64,000 nucleotides of DNA from Leuconostoc gasicomitatum LMG 18811. Its GTDB lineage: Bacteria > Bacillota > Bacilli > Lactobacillales > Lactobacillaceae. Where the stretch lies: NCBI RefSeq assembly GCF_000196855.1, contig NC_014319.1:620001-684000 (forward strand). Direction: 5' to 3'. Below, piece by piece: positions 56,102 to 64,000 of this stretch. The notes under the pieces are model-generated. The model was not told where the DNA came from, did no database searches, and saw only the letters and a list, made by a program, of their open reading frames with translations. A program made the position numbers and the translations under genes. Every line of letters begins with the position of its first letter. Positions within the stretch are counted from its first letter, which is position 1.

Positions 56102-57104
56102 GATAGCAGTACTTGGTGCCGGGTCCTGGGGAACAGCATTAGCAAATACAGCCGCTGAAAATGGGCATGATGTGCGCCTGTGGACACATAATCTTAATCA
56201 AGTTGAAGAAATAAACCAGCAACATACGAATAGTAAGTATCTACCTCATGCAACTTTAGTTGACGCGCTAGTAGCAACAAATGATATGTTTTTGGCAATT
56301 GAAAATGTTGAAATTGTATTGAGCGTGGTGCCTACAAAGGCTGTGCGCGAGGTAGCTAAAAAATTAGCAACTGCCCTAGAAGAACAGGCACATACGGTGA
56401 TTTTAGCACATGCTACCAAGGGTCTAGAACAAGGATCATATAAGCGCATATCTGAAATGATTGCAGAAGAAGTACCAGAAGCCTATCGTTCAGCGCTGGT
56501 TGTTATCTCCGGGCCGTCGCACGCAGAAGATGTGATCAAACATGATTTAACAGCTGTTTCAATTGGCAGTTCAGACGAATCAGCAGCTAAATTATTGCAA
56601 AAAGCTTTGTCAAACGAGACTTTCCGTGCTTATACGAATCATGATTTACTTGGTTCAGAGTTGTTTGCGGCTCTAAAAAATATTGTGGCAATTGCTTCTG
56701 GCGCTTTAATTGGTTTAGGATATGGTGTCAATGCACAAGCAGCCTTATTAACAAGAAGCTTAGTGGAAATGCGTGACTTGGGAGCAGCTATGGGCGCTAA
56801 ACCAGAAACTCTGTATGAACTTGCAGGTATTGGTGATTTAATTGTAACAGGTATGTCACCAAATTCACGTAATTATCGTGCGGGTCTAGGCTTAGGTAAA
56901 GGGAAAAATGTGCAACAAGTGACAGAAGAAATGGGCATGGTAATTGAAGGTGTAAATACAACAAAAGCTGTGTATGACTTTTCAAAAATGTATCATGTTG
57001 ACATGCCAATTACGTCTGCAGTTTATCAAGTCTTATATGAAAACAAACCTCTGCGTACTGCGGTCGCAGATTTGATGGCAAGGCCGTTGAAATCTGAAGA
57101 TTAA
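56094..57104 (+). CDS. gpsA: NAD(P)H-dependent glycerol-3-phosphate dehydrogenase
   Basis: Reduces dihydroxyacetone phosphate to glycerol 3-phosphate for phospholipids. The 336-residue protein has the Rossmann motif GAGSWGTALA (8-17), the ATKGLE segment, SGPSHAEDV, the catalytic Lys in ELFAALKNIVAIASG, and the substrate loop GIGDLIVT with a nearby SRNYRAG. Overlap with hprK and 42 bases before galU suggest one operon. Confidence 0.97.
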   Translation: MTKIAVLGAGSWGTALANTAAENGHDVRLWTHNLNQVEEINQQHTNSKYLPHATLVDALVATNDMFLAIENVEIVLSVVPTKAVREVAKKLATALEEQAHTVILAHATKGLEQGSYKRISEMIAEEVPEAYRSALVVISGPSHAEDVIKHDLTAVSIGSSDESAAKLLQKALSNETFRAYTNHDLLGSELFAALKNIVAIASGALIGLGYGVNAQAALLTRSLVEMRDLGAAMGAKPETLYELAGIGDLIVTGMSPNSRNYRAGLGLGKGKNVQQVTEEMGMVIEGVNTTKAVYDFSKMYHVDMPITSAVYQVLYENKPLRTAVADLMARPLKSED

Positions 57105-57146
57105 TTTGTATGCATGAACTAATGAATAAGAAAGAGAGTAATTAAA

Positions 57147-58019
57147 ATGAAACCAGTACGTAAAGCAATTATACCAGCAGCAGGATTAGGAACACGGTTT
57201 TTGCCGGCTACAAAAGCATTAGCTAAAGAAATGTTACCAATTGTTGATACACCAACAATAGAATATATTGTGCGCGAGGCAATTGCTTCAGGAATTGAAG
57301 ACATTGTGATTGTTGACGGTAAATCAAAACGTTCAATTGAAGATCATTTTGATTCAAATCCCGAACTAGAAAATAATTTACGTGACAAAGGGAAAGATGA
57401 ACTACTAAAAATTGTACAAGAAACAACTGACATTAATATGTACTTTATTCGTCAGTCTCATCCTAAGGGACTCGGAGATGCTGTGTTGACAGCAAAAGCT
57501 TTTATTGGGGATGAACCCTTTGTTGTCCTACTTGGTGATGATTTAATGGAAGATGATGTACCATTAACGAAACAGTTAATCCAACGTTATGAAGAGACGG
57601 GAGAATCAACTTTAGCGGTGATGAAAGTACCGCATGATCAAGTCTCTGAGTATGGCGTGATCGATCCTGCAGCAGAAGCCTCTGATGGCCTATATCGTGT
57701 TAAATCCTTTGTTGAAAAACCAAAGCCAGAAGATGCACCATCAGACTTGGCTATTATTGGTCGATATCTATTGACACCAGAAATTTTTGAAGAATTAGAA
57801 AACACACAACCGGGTAAGGGAAACGAAATTCAATTAACGGATGCTATCGATTCATTAAATAATCGTCAACATGTCTATGCGCATGAATTTAAGGGTAGTC
57901 GTTATGATATTGGATCAAAAATTGGTTTTTTGGAAACAAACATTGAATTTGGTCTGAAACACCCACAAACAAAAGATCAGTTACGTGCATATATTAAAGA
58001 ACTAGCAGCCAAGCTGTGA
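57147..58019 (+). CDS. galU: UTP-glucose-1-phosphate uridylyltransferase
   Basis: Makes UDP-glucose from glucose 1-phosphate and UTP for cell-wall polymers and galactose use. The 290-residue protein has the nucleotidyltransferase motif [18 protein letters not shown] (about 12-29), [20 protein letters not shown] and a C-terminal [18 protein letters not shown] precedes the ATG. It uses the product of the sucrose phosphorylase and phosphoglucomutase encoded at the end of the window. Confidence 0.97.
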   Translation: MKPVRKAIIPAAGLGTRFLPATKALAKEMLPIVDTPTIEYIVREAIASGIEDIVIVDGKSKRSIEDHFDSNPELENNLRDKGKDELLKIVQETTDINMYFIRQSHPKGLGDAVLTAKAFIGDEPFVVLLGDDLMEDDVPLTKQLIQRYEETGESTLAVMKVPHDQVSEYGVIDPAAEASDGLYRVKSFVEKPKPEDAPSDLAIIGRYLLTPEIFEELENTQPGKGNEIQLTDAIDSLNNRQHVYAHEFKGSRYDIGSKIGFLETNIEFGLKHPQTKDQLRAYIKELAAKL

Positions 58020-58061
58020 AATTTGTCGGACATGTCGTTTAAAAACTTGTTTTATGATGAT

Positions 58062-58080
58062 AAAAGCTAATAGCTTTTTC
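58062..58080 (+). terminator. Weak terminator after galU
   Basis: AAAAGCT/AGCTTTT around a three-base loop, followed by T and C. Short stem, but correctly placed before the trxB promoter region. Confidence 0.5.
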
Positions 58081-58146
58081 TCGACAAAATAGTAAAATAC
58101 GTGTAGAATTAGATGTACAAAAAGTAAGTGAAATGAGGTCTACTGA

Positions 58147-59100
58147 ATGGCAAAAGATAAACAGTACGATGTTGTGATTATCGGTGCAGGACCTGCCGGA
58201 ATGACAGCTGCTACCTATGCTTCGCGCGCGAATCTATCTGTGTTGATGTTAGATCGTGGTATTTATGGTGGTCAAATGAATAATACTGCTGAGGTTGAAA
58301 ATTATCCTGGTTTTGATTCGATTTTAGGACCGGACTTGTCAGAAAAAATGTATGCATCTTCAACACGTTTTGGCGCTGAATATGGCTTTGGCACAGTAGA
58401 AAATATTGAAATAGACGGACATAACAAAATTATTAATACTGACATGGGTCGTTATATTGCAAAAGCTATTATTATTGCTACTGGGTCGGAACATGTTCAT
58501 TTAGGCGCTGATGGTGAAGAAGCTTATCAGGGGCGTGGTGTCAGTTACTGTGCTGTATGTGATGGTGCTTTTTTCCGAGATGAGGATGTTGTCATTGTTG
58601 GTGGCGGAGATTCTGCTATTGAGGAAGGTCTATATCTAACAAACATAGCAAAATCAGTCACGGTCTTGCATCGTCGAGATAGTTTGCGTGCTCAAAAGAT
58701 TATTCAAGACCGCGCTTTTGCAAATGATAAAATGTCATTTCGTTGGCATACAGAAGTGATAGAAATTACCGGTGATAGCGACAAAGTTACTGGTGTTCGT
58801 GTGATTGATAACCAGACGCATGAAGTATCTCAAATCAACACGAGTGGTGTTTTTGTGTATGTTGGTTTGAAACCTAATACGCAAGGTTTTGAAAACCTAG
58901 ATATCACCAATGATGATGGTTGGGTCATTACTGACGAGCAGATGCGGACAGGCATTCCTGGCGTATTTGCAGTGGGGGATGTTCGTGCCAAAGAGTTACG
59001 TCAAATTACAACAGCTGTCGGTGACGGTAGTATTGCAGGTCAAGGTGTTTACGACTATATTAGTGCACTACCAGCCGCAGTAAATGAACAAGTCATCTAA
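58147..59100 (+). CDS. trxB: Thioredoxin reductase
   Basis: NADPH-dependent flavoenzyme that reduces thioredoxin. The 317-residue protein has the FAD-binding GAGPAGMTAA (about 13-22), the redox-active disulfide CAVCDGAFF, the NADPH motif GGGDSAIEEG and the C-terminal FAVGDVRAKELRQ. GTGAAATGAGG upstream gives the ribosome site. Monocistronic with its own terminator. Confidence 0.97.
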   Translation: MAKDKQYDVVIIGAGPAGMTAATYASRANLSVLMLDRGIYGGQMNNTAEVENYPGFDSILGPDLSEKMYASSTRFGAEYGFGTVENIEIDGHNKIINTDMGRYIAKAIIIATGSEHVHLGADGEEAYQGRGVSYCAVCDGAFFRDEDVVIVGGGDSAIEEGLYLTNIAKSVTVLHRRDSLRAQKIIQDRAFANDKMSFRWHTEVIEITGDSDKVTGVRVIDNQTHEVSQINTSGVFVYVGLKPNTQGFENLDITNDDGWVITDEQMRTGIPGVFAVGDVRAKELRQITTAVGDGSIAGQGVYDYISALPAAVNEQVI

Positions 59101-59108
59101 TATTCTTT

Positions 59109-59141
59109 AAAAGACAAATTTGAAAAAATTGTCTTTTTTTG
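59109..59141 (+). terminator. Terminator of trxB
   Basis: AAAAGACAA/TTGTCTTTT stem with an 11-base loop and further T residues. The AT-rich gap to the next gene (59101-59379) otherwise holds only control sites. Confidence 0.88.
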
Positions 59142-59271
59142 TTGATTTGTTTTTTATTATTTTTTTTTCATCTATTTCTCATAAAAACACTAATATCCTT
59201 GTAATATTAATTTTGAAAACAGATGAAAATTTATGAAAATAAATACTTTTTATTTTCATTTTGAAAATCGT

Positions 59272-59300
59272 TTGACATTTAAGGTGCAAGCGTTTACAAT
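59272..59300 (+). promoter_or_regulatory. Promoter with overlapping cre site
   Basis: Perfect TTGACA (59272-59277), 17-base spacer, TACAAT (59295-59300). TGCAAGCGTTTACA (59285-59298) matches the cre consensus and covers the spacer and -10, so CcpA-HPr(Ser-P) would block RNA polymerase. Confidence 0.9.
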
Positions 59301-59343
59301 TATTTGTGTCAAGATGCACAAAGGAATTGCTTTTTTAAAAAAG

Positions 59344-59353
59344 GAACCGGTTC
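59344..59353. promoter_or_regulatory. Possible LacI-family operator
   Basis: GAACCGGTTC, a perfect 10-bp palindrome with the central CG typical of LacI-type operators, about 45 bases after the -10. A sucrose or alpha-glucoside repressor would fit, but no such gene is in the window. Confidence 0.5.
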
Positions 59354-59379
59354 TATTGAGAGAATTCTAGGAGAAAATC

Positions 59380-60573
59380 ATGCAAAGTCAGGATAAATGG
59401 ATTACTAAAATTGCGTTTTTAGGTATTTCATTCATGTTAACTAGCGCTTATGCCATTAATGGGGCGATGCCTCAAATGACAAAAGCGCTGGGAGTCTCAG
59501 CTACACAGGTACAAGCGTTAGCAACAACACCATCAATTGTTGTGACAGTGTTTGTTTTGCTTAGTTCATTTATTGCAGCAAAATTAGGTGACAAAAAAAC
59601 AATTATGCTAGGCATGCTTTTAGTTGGGTTTGCTGGTATCGTACCATTTTTTGTGACATCATACCCTATCATTCTTGTATCTAGAATGGTCTTAGGTGCT
59701 GGATTTGGTATTTTTAATTCGTTAGCTGTATCAATGATAGCTGTTATGTATCAAGGACAAACACGTGCAACGATGCTTGGTTGGCGTGCGGCTGTCGAAC
59801 AAATTGGTCAAGCTGTCTTGACTTTCATTGCTGGACTACTTTTAAATTTTGGTTGGCAAACAACGTTTTTGGTTTACTTACTAGCTTTTCCAATTTTGTA
59901 TCTTTTTTATGTTCGTGTGCCAGACACAACAGAGATGTTAGCTGCTGATCAGAAAAATAATAAAAAGACACATATTAATAGAAATGTTCCTCAAAATATT
60001 AGTCCCTTAGTGTGGGTATTGACACTGTTTGCTGCCTTCATCGTTATTGACTATATGGCTATTCAACTAAGTTTTCCTTTTATGGCTCAAAGCTTAGGTG
60101 TTAGTGGTTTGCTTGTTTCAACGATTCTATCACTTATGCTGGTTGCAGCAATGGTAGGTGGGCTCGTATATGGTGGTATGCAAAAATTATTTGGCCGCTT
60201 TACACTTCAAGTTGGCCTATTGTTGATGGTATTATCTAATTTCTTAGTGGCATTTTCAAACGGTAATTTTGTTACTTTGACAATAGGTGTCCTATTAATT
60301 GGTTTTCCAATGCAATTAATTTCACCATTTATTTTTAGTCAATTACCTAATTTGGCACCTTTAAAAAAGCAACCATTTGTGACCTCTATTGTATTGATTG
60401 GTTTCAATGTTGGCGTGTTCGTTGAACCCTTTGCATTATCATTATTAGCCAAGATAATGGGAAATGAGACGCATAGTGTGTCTGAAGCAGCATACACAAC
60501 AATTCCGTTACTTGGCATAATTTTGCTGATTATTGCAGGGGTCACATTCATTACTAATCGTAAACGTGCTTAA
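59380..60573 (+). CDS. MFS transporter, substrate unknown
   Basis: Major facilitator with 12 predicted spans in 397 residues and the loop 2-3 motif as AAKLGDKKTIMLG (about 66-78). CTAGGAGAA precedes the ATG. It resembles proton-linked exporters or sugar permeases in general, with no substrate signature. Its placement under a cre-controlled promoter and directly before sucrose phosphorylase suggests a sugar, perhaps sucrose, but drug-efflux members look similar. Confidence 0.85.
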   Translation: MQSQDKWITKIAFLGISFMLTSAYAINGAMPQMTKALGVSATQVQALATTPSIVVTVFVLLSSFIAAKLGDKKTIMLGMLLVGFAGIVPFFVTSYPIILVSRMVLGAGFGIFNSLAVSMIAVMYQGQTRATMLGWRAAVEQIGQAVLTFIAGLLLNFGWQTTFLVYLLAFPILYLFYVRVPDTTEMLAADQKNNKKTHINRNVPQNISPLVWVLTLFAAFIVIDYMAIQLSFPFMAQSLGVSGLLVSTILSLMLVAAMVGGLVYGGMQKLFGRFTLQVGLLLMVLSNFLVAFSNGNFVTLTIGVLLIGFPMQLISPFIFSQLPNLAPLKKQPFVTSIVLIGFNVGVFVEPFALSLLAKIMGNETHSVSEAAYTTIPLLGIILLIIAGVTFITNRKRA

Positions 60574-60674
60574 AAAGTAGAGCATTTTATAAAATTGCGC
60601 CTTGAGGTGGCGCATTACAAGTAATCTTGACTTTAGCGTCATTTAATAAGCGTTTATAAGGAGAACGGAAAATC

Positions 60675-62126
60675 ATGAAGAAACTAACAAATGAAGCGAT
60701 GTTGATTACATACGCTGATTCACTTGGAAAAAACTTGAAAGAATTGAATCAAGTACTATCTAATGAACTTAATGGTGTTGTAGGCGGCGTGCATGTCCTA
60801 CCATTTTTCCCATCAACAGGGGATCGTGGTTTTGCGCCTGAACAGTATGAGACAGTTGATCCTAAATTTGGTGATTGGTCAGATGTTGATAAGTTGGCAG
60901 ACAAATACTACTTGATGTTTGACTTTATGTTGAATCATATTTCACCTCAATCAAAGTATTTCCAAGATTTTTTGGAAAAGAAAGAGGCGTCAGAATATTA
61001 TGATATGTTCCTGAAGTATTCTGATTTTTGGCCAGAAAATCGACCAACAGATGCCGATATTGATTTGATATATAAGCGTAAGGATAAAGCACCATTTGCG
61101 CCTGTTACCTTTGCTGATGGCACAACTGACCAAGTTTGGAACACATTTGGTGATCAACAAATGGATTTGGATGTTACAAAAGAAGTAACAAAAAAATTCA
61201 TTAAAGATTCACTTGTTAATTTGGCACATCATGGTGCATCAGTTATTCGTTTAGATGCCTTTGCTTATGCAATTAAGAAGCTAGATACAAATGACTTTTT
61301 CGTTGAACCTGAAATTTGGGCTATTTTAGATGAAGTTCGTGAAATATTGGCAGCAGAAGGATCAGAAGTATTACCTGAAATCCATGAACATTACAAAATT
61401 GTACGTAAGATTACTGAACATGACATGTATTCATACGATTTTGCATTGCCACTGATTACATTATATTCATTATACTCAGGTAAGACAGAACGAATTGCGG
61501 ATTGGCTGCGTCAAAGTCCAATGAAACAATTCACAACATTGGATACACATGATGGTATTGGTGTTGTTGATGCTAAGGATTTGTTGACACAAGAAGAAAC
61601 TGACTTCACAACTGAAGAAATGTATAAAGTTGGTGCCAATGTCAAAAAGATTTTCTCTTCAGCGGCATATAATAATTTGGACATCTATCAAATAAACACA
61701 ACTTATTATTCAGCATTAGGTAATGATGATGCTGCCTACTTATTGGCTCGTGCAGCACAAATATTTGCACCTGGTATTCCACAAATTTATTACGTTGGTT
61801 TGCTTGCTGGTGAAAATGATATTGAACTTTTGGAAAATTCAAAAGAAGGTCGTAACATTAACCGTCATTATTATGACTTGGCTGAAATTGCTGAAACAAC
61901 AAAGCGACCAGTTGTTTCAAACTTGTTTGACTTATTACGTTTCCGTAATACAAGTGCAGCCTTTGATTTAGATGGTTCAATTGATGTAGTTAATGATGGC
62001 GAAAATGAATTGACAGTATCACGTACATCTGCAGATGGCAAAACAACTGCTGTTTTGGATGCTAACTTTGCAACAAAGAGCTTTACTGTAACTGAAAATG
62101 GTAAAGAAATATTTACGACAAAGTAA
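60675..62126 (+). CDS. Sucrose phosphorylase (GH13)
   Basis: Splits sucrose with phosphate into glucose 1-phosphate and fructose, saving ATP. The 483-residue protein is close to the length of the Leuconostoc mesenteroides enzyme and has the GH13_18 motifs FDFMLNHIS, nucleophile Asp194 (IRLDAFAY), acid/base Glu235 (PEIHEHY) and Asp293 (LDTHDGIG). AAGGAGAACGG precedes the ATG. The 101-base gap after the MFS gene contains a TGCGCC/GGCGCA hairpin without a T-run, so the two may be co-transcribed. phosphoglucomutase is close downstream. Confidence 0.96.
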   Translation: MKKLTNEAMLITYADSLGKNLKELNQVLSNELNGVVGGVHVLPFFPSTGDRGFAPEQYETVDPKFGDWSDVDKLADKYYLMFDFMLNHISPQSKYFQDFLEKKEASEYYDMFLKYSDFWPENRPTDADIDLIYKRKDKAPFAPVTFADGTTDQVWNTFGDQQMDLDVTKEVTKKFIKDSLVNLAHHGASVIRLDAFAYAIKKLDTNDFFVEPEIWAILDEVREILAAEGSEVLPEIHEHYKIVRKITEHDMYSYDFALPLITLYSLYSGKTERIADWLRQSPMKQFTTLDTHDGIGVVDAKDLLTQEETDFTTEEMYKVGANVKKIFSSAAYNNLDIYQINTTYYSALGNDDAAYLLARAAQIFAPGIPQIYYVGLLAGENDIELLENSKEGRNINRHYYDLAEIAETTKRPVVSNLFDLLRFRNTSAAFDLDGSIDVVNDGENELTVSRTSADGKTTAVLDANFATKSFTVTENGKEIFTTK

Positions 62127-62137
62127 TTATGTCAATT

Positions 62138-62157
62138 AAAGCGCCTCGGCGCTTTTT
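62138..62157 (+). terminator. Terminator of the sucrose phosphorylase gene
   Basis: AAAGCGCC-TC-GGCGCTTT with additional T residues. A TATAAT (62161-62166) for the next gene begins right after it. Confidence 0.9.
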
Positions 62158-62189
62158 TGGTATAATAGAGGCAAATAAAGGACAACGTT

Positions 62190-62845
62190 ATGCTCATACT
62201 TGCTTCTGATTTACCTCATTTTTTAATAGAAATTCTTTCGGCGGATAATCCGTTCTCAACGAGTAAGCTTATCATTCTTTTCTTGCTTATTTTTATTGAG
62301 ACAGCAGGCATTGTGACTGGTTTCATACCTGGGGATACAATATTGACCACTGCTGGTGGACTTGCAGGAACACATCATAATTTTGGCGAGTTAATGGCCT
62401 ATATTGCTGTTTTTTCACTCGCTTCCTTTTTAGGCGATGCCGTTAATTATTGGTTCGGTGCGTTTTTGATGAAACAAATTAGTAAGATCCCGTTTTTAAA
62501 GCGACACTTGCAGGGGGGATGTTAGATAAATTAGCCACTAATTTTCATCCAAAACGTTGGTTATTATTTGTTGTATTGGGAAGATTTTTACCATTCATTC
62601 GTGTTGTTGTGTCGTTATTAGCAAGAAGGTTAGCTCTGCCATTTGTTAGTTATATTCGTATGGCTGCTTTTGCGAGTGTATTGTGGTCTGCGGTTATTGT
62701 TTCTGCAGGGTATTTCATTGGGCATTTAAATATACCGTCAGATATGCTGTTAATTATAGTTGTAGGTATAGCCATTGTCTTTATTCTGGCGTTAAGAGTC
62801 CCAAAATTTAGGCAAGCAATCGTTAACTTGTTTGTTCGGAAATAA
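62190..62845 (+). pseudogene. DedA-family membrane protein, frameshifted
   Basis: DedA/SNARE-associated proteins are undecaprenyl-phosphate or lipid flippase-like membrane proteins. Here the gene is in two frames. The first part (62190-62525) has the N-terminal spans and the ETAGIVTGFIPGDT motif; the second (from about 62519 to 62845) has the conserved GRFLPFIRVVVS and C-terminal spans. The break falls at a run of six G (62513-62518). One extra G (seven) would restore a single frame of about 219 residues. This is a recent mutation, a phase-variable tract or a sequencing error. GGACAAC and a TATAAT at 62161 precede it. Confidence 0.85.
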
Positions 62846-62862
62846 TCAAACTTTGTTATAAT
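62832..62862 (+). promoter_or_regulatory. Promoter of phosphoglucomutase
   Basis: Perfect TATAAT (62857-62862) with a weak TTGTTC (62832-62837) at a long 19-base spacing, 28 bases before the start codon. Confidence 0.6.
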
Positions 62863-62890
62863 AAAGCTAGAATACACATAGGAGAAAATC

Positions 62891-64000
62891 ATGATCTATC
62901 AAGAACAATTAGCAAAATGGGAAGCAGCAACTTTGCCAGAATATTTGGCAAAGGATTTGGCACATTATACGCCTGAACAGCAAGAAGATGCATTTTACCA
63001 AAATTTGAGTTTTGGTACAGCAGGCATGCGTGGTGTTCTAGGGGCCGGAACAAATCGTATGAATATTTACACGGTTCGTCAGGTTACCGAGGCATTGGCG
63101 CGTTATATTGACGACCAAGGAAATGCTGCAAAGACTAGCGGTGTTGCTATTAGTTTTGATTCGCGACACTTTTCACCAGAATTTGCTTCAGATGCAGCGC
63201 AGGTTTTATCTGCACATGGTATTAAAGCCTATCTGTTTAGCAGTTTACGACCAACACCGGAATTGTCTTTTGCTGTACGCGAACTTGGCACATTTGCAGG
63301 AATTATGATTACGGCTTCTCATAACCCTAAGGAATATAATGGTTATAAAGTATACGGAGCAGATGGTGGACAAATGGTACCAGAAGCTGTTGATGCGGTT
63401 GTTTCAAAACTTGAAAATATACAAGACGTCTTTAATATCGCTTTAGATGAATCCAATGCATATGTACAGGTTATTGATTCAGAAATTGATGATAAGTATT
63501 TAGCTAACGTTGCCACAGTAACGGTTAACCCTGAGTTAGTTGCTAAAGAAGGGGCTTCGTTAAAATTTGTTTATTCACCATTACATGGCACAGGACAATA
63601 CATTGGTGAGAAGGCGCTACAACAAGCCGGTTTTACAAACTATACAATTGTGAAAGAGCAAGCTGTTATTGACGGAGATTTTCCAACAGTTAAGAAGCCA
63701 AACCCAGAAGATGCAGCAGCCTTAGCTATGGCTATTGATTATGCCAAACGTGAAGGCGCTGATGCAGTTGTGGCAACTGATCCTGATGCAGATCGTATGG
63801 GAGCAGCTGTCAAATTAGCTGACGGTACGTTCCAAGTCTTAACAGGAAATCAAATTGCAGCTGTGCTTGTGAACTATCTTTTGACGGCAAAGAAAGAAAC
63901 AAATACATTACCAGAAAATGGTGTCATTGTCACATCTATTGTTTCATCGCGTTTTGCTTCAAAAGTAGCTGAAAGTTTTGGTGTAATCACTGAAGATGTT
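62891..64000 (+). CDS. pgm: Phosphoglucomutase/phosphomannomutase, 5' part
   Basis: Interconverts glucose 1-phosphate and glucose 6-phosphate, feeding sucrose-derived glucose 1-phosphate into the pentose-phosphate route. The frame runs from ATG 62891 (behind GGAGAAAA) to the window end, 370 codons, so the 3' part is outside. Visible are FGTAGMRGVLGAG (about 41-53), the phosphoserine loop TASHNPKEYNGYK (Ser143) and the metal loop ATDPDADRMG. The layout is that of the ~570-residue PgcA/PgmB2 group rather than GlmM. Confidence 0.95.
   Translation, partial: MIYQEQLAKWEAATLPEYLAKDLAHYTPEQQEDAFYQNLSFGTAGMRGVLGAGTNRMNIYTVRQVTEALARYIDDQGNAAKTSGVAISFDSRHFSPEFASDAAQVLSAHGIKAYLFSSLRPTPELSFAVRELGTFAGIMITASHNPKEYNGYKVYGADGGQMVPEAVDAVVSKLENIQDVFNIALDESNAYVQVIDSEIDDKYLANVATVTVNPELVAKEGASLKFVYSPLHGTGQYIGEKALQQAGFTNYTIVKEQAVIDGDFPTVKKPNPEDAAALAMAIDYAKREGADAVVATDPDADRMGAAVKLADGTFQVLTGNQIAAVLVNYLLTAKKETNTLPENGVIVTSIVSSRFASKVAESFGVITEDV

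Noticed and set aside
60646-60659. Second cre site before sucrose phosphorylase
   Set aside because: AATAAGCGTTTATA misses conserved positions at both ends; only the core AAGCGTTT matches.
62519-62845. Independent 108-codon membrane protein after the DedA fragment
   Set aside because: It has no correctly spaced ribosome site and supplies exactly the missing C-terminal half of DedA (GRFLPFIR); treated as one frameshifted gene.

Overview
The window comes from a low-GC Gram-positive lactic acid bacterium, most probably Leuconostoc or a close relative in the Lactobacillaceae. The reasons are AT-rich codon use, canonical AGGAG ribosome sites, T-box leaders, CIRCE and cre sites, HPr kinase, a GH13 sucrose phosphorylase of the Leuconostoc type, and MreBCD plus RodZ. 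The genus call is inference from gene content. I saw no phage, insertion sequence, CRISPR array, tRNA or rRNA.

Layout. 1-11.4 kb: 3' end of a probable cation antiporter, the c-di-AMP/cell-wall cluster cdaA-cdaR-glmM, then rnc-smc-ftsY-ylxM-ffh (RNA processing, chromosome condensation, SRP targeting) and a 59-codon membrane protein overlapping the ffh stop. 11.5-13 kb: a HAD hydrolase and an FMN reductase. 13-19.2 kb: a cre-controlled beta-glucoside PTS operon (GH1, IIB, LicR-type activator, IIA, an unknown membrane protein, IIC). 19.2-27.9 kb: histidine biosynthesis, with hisK on its own and then, behind a His T-box, hisZG (one fused ORF)-D-B-H-A-F-I-E-C. 28-30 kb: purA with a structured leader and a cysteine hydrolase. 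30.1-33.6 kb (minus strand): a DUF2075 ATPase and an Hsp100 Clp ATPase with a CIRCE site and a short upstream ORF. 33.7-36.4 kb: a 57-codon ORF and mreB-mreC-mreD. 36.4-39 kb: a tandem T-box leader in front of an amino-acid ABC transporter whose specifier codon reads CAC (His). 39.2-46 kb: cardiolipin synthase, ymfF-ymfH-rodZ-pgsA, recA. 46-54.6 kb: a phosphate regulon phoP-pstS1-phoR-pstS2-pstC-pstA-pstB1-pstB2-phoU. 54.8-59.1 kb: yvlD-hprK-gpsA-galU and trxB. 59.2-64 kb: a cre-regulated MFS transporter, sucrose phosphorylase, a frameshifted DedA gene and the 5' part of phosphoglucomutase.

How the genes work together. The carbon modules converge: the PTS and GH1 enzyme give glucose 6-phosphate, sucrose phosphorylase gives glucose 1-phosphate, and phosphoglucomutase and GalU use it. 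HprK supplies the HPr(Ser-P) signal read at the cre sites. The his operon and the ABC transporter share a CAC-specifier T-box, coupling synthesis and uptake of histidine. The Pho block is self-contained, with 11-bp-periodic PhoP-like boxes.

I do not see a wholly new multi-gene system. The most unusual signals are regulatory or structural: the tandem T-box with inconsistent tRNA-end pairing bases, the fused HisZ-HisG, short leader ORFs before ffh and clp, a CIRCE that overlaps the promoter of an uncharacterised small gene, the purA leader, and the absence of lipobox cysteines in three substrate-binding proteins together with the absence of lgt between hprK and gpsA.
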